64,000 nt of DNA from Branchiostoma floridae (taxonomy: Eukaryota > Chordata > Leptocardii > Amphioxiformes > Branchiostomatidae): contig NC_049992.1 of the NCBI RefSeq assembly GCF_000003815.2, positions 16,398,189 through 16,462,188 of the forward strand, read 5' to 3'. The notes below the pieces were generated by a model that searched no databases, was not told the origin of the DNA, and saw nothing but the letters and a program-made list of their open reading frames with translations. Every line of letters begins with the position of its first letter. The stretch's first letter is position 1. Shown here piece after piece: positions 12,801-24,800 of this stretch. The translations under genes and the position numbers were made by a program.

Positions 12801-15800
12801 AGTATTCACTTACCGGCGCCTGCAAAGTATCGACAATCAGCTAACGGAAGAATCGCTGCTTCTTTTGACGTCTGTCACATCTGTGATTTCTGCTGTCCAA
12901 GGTTTGCTGCTTCGAGTAAGTAGTATAATTTTTCCCCCTTGTCGGCGCACGACAAATAATTTTTGTACATTCTTTTTAGTATAAATAACGGATACAGTCA
13001 TCGCCGTAAACCCAACCTCAGCACAATGTCGTACAAACATCAGCTGCTACGTCTAGACGTGAAGTCCTTGGTCCAAAAGTGCGCAAAATTTAACAAACGG
13101 ACATGAAATCCACAGAAATAGTCACCTTCTGAACATAAGTCCTGCAACCGCCGGAGTGTTCAACGGTCTGAAATTCGAATTCACCCGCTGAAATTGGCGC
13201 ATGTGCAGAAGTTAAAACGTCGTGTTTCCCGTGGGGATCATAAGAAAAGACGCAGCCGTCTGCCGGCGTCGGGTGACTAAGTATTTTATAGCCCCATCAG
13301 TGGCCGTCTCCGACGGCAGTGGAAGGTCTTTCAGCCGTTCGGGCGTTCACCATAAAAACTGACAGAACGGCACGGACGCTCACGATGTGTCCGCGGCCGT
13401 TTCGGACGGCAATGAACGCGTCCAGAACGTCTGAAACGCGCTCGGGCGCCATTGGGCGCTTGTAGACGCCGTCCGGGCAGTTTCGGACGCTTGAATTTTC
13501 ACAGAGGCAGCCTTGGATGTGTTCAAGTTTGGCGTCTGTTTGTCTGTGTCTGTGTTGGTTTGATTCCGCATTTTGTTTTCTTTTGGGTCACGACATGGCT
13601 CATTGTAGCATGCTTCAAATCATGCCAAGCGGGCTTTTATCACGAACCTTGCTTTTCAAGAAGTTGTGTTTTCTCAAAACATCTCAAGCTTTGAGGTACT
13701 TGAAGAAACAGCTTGACCTCACAAGTGACCTTTCTTCTGTTGTTGTCCATGGTTTTGCACATAATGCAAAGTGCAAGCAAAAACTGTGCACAAACTTGTT
13801 TTCTGTGACCTCTTAACAATAGGATAGCAGGAAACTATACAATGAAAACCATTTAAGGACAACATGCATATCTTCTGCCGCTATCATCAATATAACATAC
13901 AAATTGTTTTCTGTAACATGTAGCTAATCTTGGTCCAAGCAGAAAACTGTACTCAAACATTCCATCTAACTGACAGCCTCTCAGGTGGTCCTAGTTGCCA
14001 AGGAGACCAAATTGTTTACTGTTGCTAGGAGACAGACTCCCCAGCAAACAGGTGGTTTCTTTGTACATGCATTTTTCCCTGCATTTTTCAAGGCAACTAA
14101 AAAAATGACATGGACCTCTTCTATATTTTCAAGAAGAATGTTCTGAAATTATGCTGACAATTATTGTGACTCAAATTCTTTCCCTTATGTATCATTAACT
14201 AAGTAATGGACAATTCATATCTGAAACATGGCACAATACAGAAGATTTTGATAAGATAAGATAGAAATGTTTTCTTTGGCAGCCCAAATGCTTGCACAAG
14301 CTGATCAAAATGCCTGCAAGTGATCTGACTAATTACCTCGGCAACTGGTAGCAAATTTGCAGAGTAACGGCAAAATTTGACAAAAAGCATTCAAAAAGAC
14401 AACACCTACAAGAAATACTGAATCTACTTTTGGAATTCCGTGGTCTTATTTTGACATAATGGTCTTACTGTACATCACCTCGTGATTCAGTAATTCTAAG
14501 CTCTCAGAGTAAACTTTTCTGAAGTAGCCTTTTGTAGCATGGTATCAGCTGCTTGCACGTGACCTGTGTTTGAAAAGATCCTGGTTAGCGGGATGTCAGA
14601 GGTCAACGTTCGGTGGACATACATGTGATTCAAGCAAAAAGGTTCGAATGAGGACAGCTTGGAAAGCCTGCCACACCAGTCTTCAAGGTCATTTCATGTT
14701 TGCTGTGTGTCCTAAAGTTTGATTTGTCATTTTAAAAGTTGCTTAGCAAAGTAAGATTTAGAACTTGATAGAGAATGAATGGAAGGAATTGTTCTGTACT
14801 CAGTTGTAAGGAGTTGCTTCAGGCCCAGCTTTGGATGCTTGTTTCCTACCATTTTTATGACACATTGTAAGCATAGATAATATATTTTTTCCCCTTTACG
14901 GCTTTAGCAAGGTACATTGTCCATGCATGTTTGCAGATTTGGAGTATTGGGATGTCTACAGCACTTTGATAGTTCATGAAACTGGTTAGAAAGTTCATCA
15001 TGAAGTGTAGTCATGTTAGGTTAACACTCTCCCTGACTTGACAGAAAGGAAAAACAAGGTTGAGAGTACCATAGTGTAGTGTTGAAGACTGGAGTATTTC
15101 ACGAGGAAGACACAAATCTACTCTGTGGCAGGTTGTTGTGTCTACTACTTTCAGTCTTGACCTGGAGCAAGTCAAATGGAGACAGTGTTCCTGACAGAGT
15201 GCATTCATCTTGAACTAGAATACTCCTTGTGCATCCCTCAGAGCAATCTATGTCATTACACGTATGTCTACCTTTAAGTTGACAAACAGAATTCACTGAT
15301 TTAGAAAACAGTTTTCAGCTACCTGAGTTAGCTGATTTTTGTACATTTTGCAAAATTTATTGCCTTTACTTCAGTGTAGCCATGATATGTGTGACTTGTT
15401 GGGGAGCTTGGTTGATTATTATAGAAAGGATTTGATGTGTATCTTGAAATTGATGGATGTCAAGTGACTTGATTCCATAATTCTTACAACAAGACTTGTT
15501 GAAAGCCCGCCAAAACGTAGATCTGGCTTCCTAAATTTGCTAAACAAACAGGACACTTGTTGACGGTTAGATAGGTCTGTTTGCAGTGTGTTCAATAATT
15601 AATGAAATGGTGCTTCAAATCTTCGACCACCCAGGCTATCTTCACTGGACACGTCTACGCTTTTTCTTGAACAATTACATCCGACCAAAAAAAAACAGAC
15701 TGTTAAAAACAGAGTCTGACACACCTGTTAAAATGAGTCAGGTTCAACATCAAGGAATTTGAATTGTGAGTTCAAGTCTACAAAGACTTCTGGGACCTAG

Positions 15801-18800
15801 TGAGTTTCACCCTATTTGTAATGGTGTGCCAGACAGTTTAGCAGTAATCCTAGCCAGGCCCAACAAAACGCCAGCTTGCGGGTCAGGGTAATGCGATACC
15901 GCAGTCTGCGGCGTGCTTTCTGTACTCCCGCTCTTGACGTCGGCTGCAGTCTAGCCCTTCCCGACAATGTTCCCGGGAACCGCGTACAACCCCCGTCTGT
16001 CCGCCCGCCCTCCACACAAGCGATGTGAGTGACACTTCCCAGGGGATCTTGTGAAATATTTGTAACTTGTCCCAGTTGTTTGTGACACCAGGTGGTACAA
16101 GATAACTGTCACCTGCTGAAATTGTTTGGTAGTGGGCGGGGAGTCTTTTCGGAAGGACCTGCGAGAGCACGGCACTTGTATAGCCTCTTGTTAAGTGGTC
16201 TTTCAGTCTATTGTTCGCCGAGACAGTACCTAATTTTACAAGCCAAAGTTTGCCACGTTTTCCCATCAATGGGCGACCAGCAGTCCGTTACATTAAAGAC
16301 AGGAGACCTTTTGAAAGGACAGTTAGGATTGGACTGGACAACACAATAGGTGATGTTGCCTCAGCACCGGCTCCGGGGTAAATGTTCTGCCCAGTGTTTG
16401 CCATGCAAATGGGAGGGGCAGGCTGGCACCAAAGGGGGGACGCTACCTTTTCATTTACCGTGAGCCAAAGTTTGTGAAACGGTTGAGTGGTGCACGGTGG
16501 CCGTCACCCGGGTTTTACTCCAGCCATCCAAGGATTAACGCAATGTGGCAACGTGTTATTACGGACTGTATGATGGAAACGTGATAGTTTCGTACAACAA
16601 GCTGCTATTTTTGGCCACTTTGGGCATAACGGGGGAGTTGAATGAAGATCTAGATTGCAGCAACAACCCAAACAGTGAGCGGTAAGGTTTAGTGTTCGGT
16701 TTCACTCGCCCTCCCCACCTGTTAGAAGGATGGAACTTTGCCATCTGCACTGACGTGTCTCAAACTTCCTTGTTCCGACTTTAGGATAGGAGTGCCCGAA
16801 GGCTCGACGACTCCCCTAACTGGGAAACGTTGCTTTCACTTGATTGACAGTCAATGGGTTTAGGGTATCAGGTGACAGGCAGGTAGAAGTTGTCCCGGGG
16901 ACAGGTATGTTGTGTGGACGGCGTGCGTGTTGTGGAATCTTCAGTCACCTGGAACCCCAGGGTGACAGATAGCGTCCCTAGCGCTATTGTCACCGCTCCC
17001 AGCTACCAAGAATGTGTGGCTAAGGGTAGGATATAGATGTTAGTGAAAGGGTAATTAAGAAGATCTCCAGAAGTGGTCTGAAGAGGATTTGGGGTTAGAG
17101 GTTTGTGTTTTCTTGAGGTGTTTACCTTGTGATTACCTTGTATGGGTAGCTGTAGGGATGTTAGCTAGTTCTGGTTGTGGCCCATGTCTGTGTGCTTTTG
17201 AAGGGTCTATGATGTGGGGTTGTTTCAAACAGTTCATGTTGTTTTCATCGATCATTAATGACAGCTGTCTTATTGTGAAATGAAAAGGTATTGACTGACA
17301 GGAGCAACATTAAGCACTTTGTGAAAACATGAGTCTTGGTTTCATCCACTGTGAAAACACCTGAGTTACCTGTTGTTAAAGGGATATTCTGTGGTATCTG
17401 TTTTGTCTGTCACTAGGAATGTAACATCCTTTTAAAGAGTACCAAATTGGAATTGTTCAAAGAGCTAAATTGTGTGTACCTACATGATTTTCAATTATGC
17501 CAAGGCAAATATAGTTACCCCATGTTTGACTACTCTTTCTACCATGTATTTGTTGTTAAGAATGATTAACTTTAAAGTAAGAGATTAAGATTTGAGTGTA
17601 TTACAGTACATTACTGTATGCGAAACCCTGTTGCCATACAATCTTGCAAATTTGTTTCCCATAGTAACACTGTTCCTCTGTTATGTTACAAATTTGTTGC
17701 ACCTGAACACAGCAACCCTACAACAATGTATCATGTGTTCCAAAACAGTGGATCTCTTGTCGGGTTGTGCACTATTGAGATTAACTTCAGGTCTTACTTC
17801 CAGCTTGTGTTAATGACCGACTCTAACCCTATTTACATGTATATTTAAGAGAGTCTATCACATTACCTGGGTGATTAAGGTGTTTGCTTTTGTGTTGGCA
17901 GGTCCTGCAGTACAAGAAGAAGGTTGGTGAACTTGAGTCGTCCATCAACGAGCGCGAGAAGGAGAGCGAAGCTGCCAAGCTCGACGTAAGTCTCGCAAGA
18001 GGCGATGTAAGTATGCTCAGGGTTTTTCCCAGCCAATGGGAGCACTGTACTCAGCCTGCCTTGCAGATGATTGACAGTCAGCATCAGCAGAGAGAGTGAT
18101 GATGTAATGCTAGTTCACCTTTATCCACGGGTTAACCTATATCCGTTGTATGTAGAAAAAAAACAAGGTATTTGGGGATAGCAAGTTGATAGACGGTGGT
18201 TTCAAACCGTAAATTAAAAAAATTAAAACTTGATGCTGTATCCCAAATTACCTTGTTTTTTTAACAACGGATATAGGTTACCCCACAAATAAGGGTGAAC
18301 TAGCGTTAACCTGAAGAAAAGTAGAGTGTCTTTTTTGTTGGAAATTTTATTTGAGTGACAAGCTTCAAAATTGATTAATGTTAGTATTAGTGTCATCAGT
18401 ATAGACATTACTCAAAATTTTCCCACAAGCTGCCACATCTGACAAGATAATGATTTAGTATAATTATTGGCTTCTCCAAAACTTTAACTCTAGAATTGAC
18501 AAGTATTGATAAAGTTCGGTATGAGTTTTGACCGATTGGTGGACTTCTGTATATACAATGTATATCGGATTCCACAACCCATTGTTGAGAACAGTTGAGT
18601 TACACATCATGTTCTTCTCTGCTGTGCTGCTGTTGGACTGTGCAAAGGTGGGATTTAACAGTGCTTCTGGCAAGTTTGAGGCACACATCAATGAAAGAAA
18701 TAGAATCTTCACCTTTAAGAAAGCAGAGTGGTGATTGGCTGCTGCTTTGTATTGTGTCAAGTAAGCTGCACGTCTGTCCAATAGTGCCTCTGGTTTTAAT

Positions 18801-21800
18801 GGTGGTTTGGGCAAAACTGCTGCTTTTATTCTTTGCTGATCTGTGTGGAAAAGTGAAGCATTTTCATTGAAGGATATTGCCAATGTTGCTTTAATTCATA
18901 TTTATTGTATCAAATTTTCTGTCAGAGTCTACCCTCAAAATTTGATCTTATAAAAGACACTTCTACAAAAGATTATAATTCGATATAATATTACCCTTTT
19001 TCTGCAAGAAATTGACCATACTTCATGTCAAGTTTAAAATAAAGTGCCCAACTACCAGATTTTGAGAAAAACCCTGGGTTACTTACAATTTTTTGAAACT
19101 ATCAAAAGTTACTTTTATAACCAAGTAAATGTTCTGAACTTTTCTGATTTTTAGTTTCACTAACAGCTTTTTGATTTAGATCTTTATCGACTTATTTTTT
19201 GTTCTAGTACCTGACTTTTTTTCTATTCATGAGAAAAAATATCTCATTGCAGTGAGAATAATGCTTGGAGTGTTTGTGTGTTTTCTGTTCATTTTCTGTT
19301 GCTCTACTCATACTCATTGCTTCACATTTGACTCTTCCTTCTACTGATGCACCATTGATAATAGTTCATTATGAAGGTAACTCAGGTAAGTACAAATGTA
19401 GATTTAGTATATGTTGTTGTTGTTTGTCATTGTTGAAAGAAAGTACAGAAAATCAATAATCTTATATGTGTCAACATTTTTAGTAGAATGAAGTACAATG
19501 TACAATATGCGGTATTGCCGACTTTGTTGTGTACATTGTTTGTGAGAGATCTATAAAAGTTACTGCAAATGAACATAAGACTAAATAAGAAACGGTGTTG
19601 AACAAATTTTGAATAGAAAATGTTAGAGTGGTGACAGAAGAGAAAAATAGTTTGCAAGCTTTCAAATTTGCAAATATCCCTGCCTCAATACACTGGCACA
19701 CAAAGTTTGGACCCACTGTGATATTTGTATTGACTTATGCAGTGATATACGTCAGTCTACAGTGACCGAAAACAGGTGAAACAAACATTGGGACTCTCCC
19801 AAGCAAGTTCACAGTCATTGGCTGCAAAGAGTTCTCTTCTAATCTTAGCTTGCAAGTAGGCAAATTTGCCGTCATCATTGTTGACTAGGTTGTCTGAGAG
19901 TCATCGACTTGAAAGTATAAAGGTGAACATTGTTCAGGAAAAAGTGAACTTGCATGTTGACCCAAGTTTTAGCATAGTCACTTAAATCGATTGTAGAATG
20001 TGTTGGTTCCCCAGAATTAAGCCAGACTATCGTGAAGTCATCACTATTTGCCATTTTAAGATTCCATGTACACATTCTTTATCTGGGGCTATATTTGTTC
20101 CTTCCAGTTATTGCTTAGCAATTGTCCAGCTGACAGAAATGTCAGAAACGTCTGGCATCCACTGACAGGAAGGGTGACACGTTACCTGGCTTATGTGCCA
20201 CACCATCTGAAATGCCCCCTTTTTTGCCCTTTCAAGTTACAATGAGCAAAACCTCTTGTGCAATTGTTTGCAAAAAAATTTCTACACGCTCCTTGTAATA
20301 GTTCAGATAATGAAGTCACTGTGGGGCAAATAAAAAAAGTGCCTCCATTAGACTTTTTAAGAATTTATTTCAATATTCTGAAGCATAACTGAAAATACAA
20401 CACTAGTCTTTTTTAAGAAAACTAGCTACTCACACTGTAAAAAGTAAGGATGTGTATAGTACCTTATTTGGTCAAATACCTGCACGTGAAAAACAGCTAG
20501 GTGCAAGGTTCAAGTCTAGGAGTTGTCCACAGTGTTATTTTCAGTCATATAGATGTTATAAAAGCTATGTAAATCAATCAGCTGTTAAAGTTAAGATAAC
20601 GTTGGCTGCAAGTTATTTGTTGAAGACTTTGGAAGGTGGGATTTATATTGTAGTAATAACATATGACCTTGAATTGGAGTAGTATTTTAATCCTACCTTC
20701 TATATTGATCTAGCCTAAAAGGGTACATTCATCAATTTGTTTACCTGACATGGTTTAGACATTACAGTTTTGCCAGATATATTGAGGAATACTTTACGTA
20801 CATGTTACTTATCATGTTGTACGACTCTGCTAGGATGGACATTTGCTCCAAAACCTTACCTCAAAATTGGCCTGCTAATCGATATACTGTGCTATATTGT
20901 TTACCAAATTCTATTGACTCTGTGCAATTGTAACATTTCTACTGCGAGTCCATATCCTTAATATATGAACTGGACCAAAGCGAATGACTGCCTCTCCAGC
21001 TATTCTCGAGTGACGTATTGACACATCTGTTGACTAGCCGTCAATGCTGTGTGCAGAAGTACAACTGATTGCATGCTAAACATTTCAAAATTTAACGGAC
21101 AAAGTGAAGGCTGAGTCGTAACCATGTAGCCGCGGCCAACATGAGTTCTTGCAAGGGATTATGTTCACTCTCCTGATGTTCCTTTCTCAAGCTCTACCTC
21201 AACCGAAGGTTATTACATCTATTATAAGATTCCCACTTACTTGTGTGCATAACTTTTATAAGTGCTTAACATTTAGCATTGAATTTGTATAAGAGTGGTA
21301 AAGGTCATTCAGAGGTTTGATTGTATATTTTCAACGTTTTCGAGAACACAAATGGCATATTTTATTTATGGTAAAATTTAAGCAGCATCGCCATATCTAT
21401 GGCAGTTTAACTGACTGGATAAGATCTTACTGAGCTTGTCCAAGAAGGAGATGGATCAATTACTATATAAGTGTGTAAACTGATTTCATTATAATTGTAT
21501 ATGGCCGTTTGATTGGTGAATTTACATTGTTCTAAAACATTTGACAATTTGTTAATGCAATGCTGTTTTCTTTAGGACAAATTGGACGTTTGGTTCTGTT
21601 ATTGAGAGCAATAGGTTGTTCAAACTTTTGCAGTTTTTGAAACAAAAATTGCTCTGGATGAAGTGGTGTTAAGTCTTTTTTTACATTTGGACATTAAGTT
21701 GATGACTATTCGTTAATGGCATACCTGATAGCTTATTTTTCCTGTTATCGCAAAAAACAACAATGAACTAAAGACTTCATTGGGCGTGGCTGAAGTACCA

Positions 21801-24800
21801 AAAATATTTTGGAGTGGTGTTTTTAAGTTTAACTTGGTCTTTTTATTAGATTTGGACATAAGGTTGATGACTTGCCATACGTGGCATACCATGCAGATAG
21901 CTTATTTTCCGTGTTATTGCAAAAAACAACAAAGAACTGAGGACTTAATTGGGCGTGGCCTGAAGTACCAGAAATATTTTGAAGTGATGTTTTAGTCTTT
22001 TTGAAGTGGTGTTGTAGTCTCTCTTTTTCGATTTGGACATTAAGTTGATGATTTTCCATACATGGCATACCAGAAAGCTTATTTTTCCTGTTATTGCAAA
22101 AAAACAACAATGAACTGAGGACTTATTTGGGCGTGGCCTGAAGTACCAGAAGTATTTTGTCAGTATGAATTTTTAAAGAGGAAATGACAAGAATGGAGAA
22201 TGGGACCTGTTTGCCATTATAGGACAGAGAATTACCAGGTTATAGCCCTTGTACAGACGCACAATTTCATTAAGCTGTCTCTTGTGAGACAAGATGGATG
22301 CCGTGCTAGATACAGACGCTGTTCGTGCCATCCTTTCTTTATAAAAATAACCAAAATTTACATCTAGCTTTGGCTCAGGAAAGCGAAAAGCTTATTTTGC
22401 TAACAAACAGTGAAAAAGATGACTATATACTCCTAGTTTATGCATTATGTAGGAGTGTCAAGAATAGATCTTTTTTTCAAGATCTTAACCTTTGAATTCA
22501 TTTTTCAGTTGGAGTCCACCCGAGACAACTTGTCTCGTTCCCTGGAGTCGTCGGAGGCACGTCTGCGTGCCACTGAGGAGGAACACAGCATGGATCTGGA
22601 GAATGCCCTGATCAAGCTGGAGGAGGAGCAGCAGAGGTACAGAGCTCTGACACTTTATCTTGCATTGTCTTTAGGCCCAATCTATACACAGTTTTTACCG
22701 ATATCTGTGGATGTGTCAGGAGGGATCTGCAACGTTGGCTGCGGGACAGCGTGGCGATTGCAGTCACAAACAGCTATATAGCCTAATGAGCCCGCGTTGT
22801 ATGCTAATGAGCCTTCCCAAAGTCGGGACACATCTACACACGCGCGGAAGCTGTCGGGGACCCCTGCTAAGCTATCGGGGACCCCTGCTAAGCTATCGTG
22901 CGAATGGTCCGGACCTTTCGGGAGAAATTTTCCCGATATCTTTATGGCGATATTGCACTTCCATCTAGACGCTGAAAAAAAGCTGTTGGCGAGAGGTTGT
23001 TGGCTCGCCGATATCGGGAAAAACCGTGTCTAGATCGTGCCTTAGATAAAGCCTTGTATGAATAAACAGCATATTGTTACTCTAGAAGAGGACCGCTCTA
23101 CAGTTTGTTCAGTAGAATCATCCGTAGACTAGTGTAACAGTTACACAGATAAGTTTGATGAAAGTCATGAGTCTATATTTACATAATTCCATGGAAATTT
23201 TAAGAGATCTTTCCGCTCTACACTTGTTTTATTGTAGAACCATTAGTAGTGTAAAGTTTAATTGTAGATAGCTTCGAAGAAAGTCATAAGTCTGAATTTA
23301 CATAGCAGCATTGAAAGTTTTAAACAGTAACGGAAGTTCTTGCAGTCTTGCTAAAGGGGGACTGCAGTGCAAAATATTGGTTGGCTTGAATGAAAAGTTT
23401 GCCATATACAGCATGGCAAATTTTAGTTCTTTTTTTGCTGCATTGCAATAAAGAGTCCGCCTTCATTGAGTGGTCGTTATGTTTCCTGACATGTTACTGT
23501 TGATTGACAGGAGTGCTAGCCTGGCCCACGTGAACGCCATGCTGCGTGAGCAGCTGGACCAGGCCACGCAGGCCAACCAGCAGCTGACCGCCGACATCCA
23601 GCGCCTGACCCAGGACTGGACACGCGCCCGCGAGGACCTGGAGAACAAGGAGGCTGAGTGGAGGGAGGAGGAAGCCGTGAGTACCCGGATTTTACTCCTC
23701 TAAATCATCACCATTTCTTAAACAAAAGTCCAGTGCTTGGTTTGATCTTTGTAGCTGTTTGGAGATGCCAACAGAAAATGTTCTCTCCTCAAAACTGTCA
23801 CCATTTCATAAACAAAAGTCCAGTGCTTGGTTTGATCTTTGTAGCTGTTTGGAGATGCCAACAGAAAACATTCTCTCCTCAAAATTGTCACCATTTCATA
23901 AACAAAAGTCCAGTGCTTGGTTTCATCTTAGCTGTTTAGAGATGCCAAAAGAAAAGCGTTTTCTTATCAAAGTTGTCATCATTTCACAAACAAAAGTCGT
24001 ATGCTTGGTTTGATCTTAGCTGTTTAAAGGTGCCAACAGAAAAACTTTAATTTAATTTCATGCAACGAAATAGTCTTCATTTCAGAAACCTATGCTTGAT
24101 TTTATTTGTAGTAAATCTTTGTAACTGTTAGGAGATGTCAACAGAAATACTTCTTTTAACTACAGACATTGATGGTTACTCCTGTATACATATTGAAGGA
24201 TGTCAAGCATCTAAACAATACATGTGATATTAAGTTGATACATATATCGATCTTTAAGATTTTGCTTTGGGGAATATACATGTAAAATTTGTCTCTGACA
24301 TTATTGAAATTGCCTAAAAAATGTTGATTTGTTTCCACAGTCCTTCAACAGCTACTTCAGTCAGGAGCATGGTCGTCTGCTGGGCCTGTGGCGTACTGTC
24401 ATGTCGCTGCGCCGCCAGTTCGCTGAGGTCAAGTCTGCAACCGAGAGGTCAGGATTTGTTGTCTCAATCTGACCCAAGTTGTCTGACCAAAGTGGACTAT
24501 GCAAACATGATTTACATTTGAGTTACTTTTGCATACCATCATTGGCAGTTAGTGGTTCAACCAGTTTTTCTAGTTAGCTGTACTTGTATTGAATTGTGCT
24601 GCCAGTTCATTTTAGTGATGCTGAAGAAGAGTGATGGATGTCATTCAAAATGTCCAGAAGTAAATCTCTGTTTTTTATCCAGTTGTAGAGATTAAATTGT
24701 ATTTTAATATTGTTTAGTTGGATGTGCAACCTTCATAAAAGTAGAGTTATGATGTTATCAGCAATCAGACTTTGTATCATCCAAGTCATTCGATTTTAAA

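Larger units (their letters stand above)
9893..17901. other. 8-kb rootletin intron 16, mostly transposon-derived
   Basis: Largest intron of the gene. It holds a minus-strand LINE fragment (10070-10637), a CpG-rich 2.1-kb inverted-repeat element (11361-13507), a cluster of RFX/forkhead-like sites (13994-14033) and a GC-richer stretch (15800-16950) in which I see no ORF of substance. It separates the expanded N-terminal array from the vertebrate-like body of rootletin, so an internal promoter here is conceivable but not shown. TGATTGACAG, the PBX-MEIS/PREP consensus, occurs at 16841-16850 and again at 18068-18077 in the next intron. Confidence 0.5.

Noticed and set aside
23501-23510. Third PBX-MEIS word TGATTGACAG
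   Set aside because: It overlaps the splice acceptor of exon 19, where TGACAG is expected from splicing alone.
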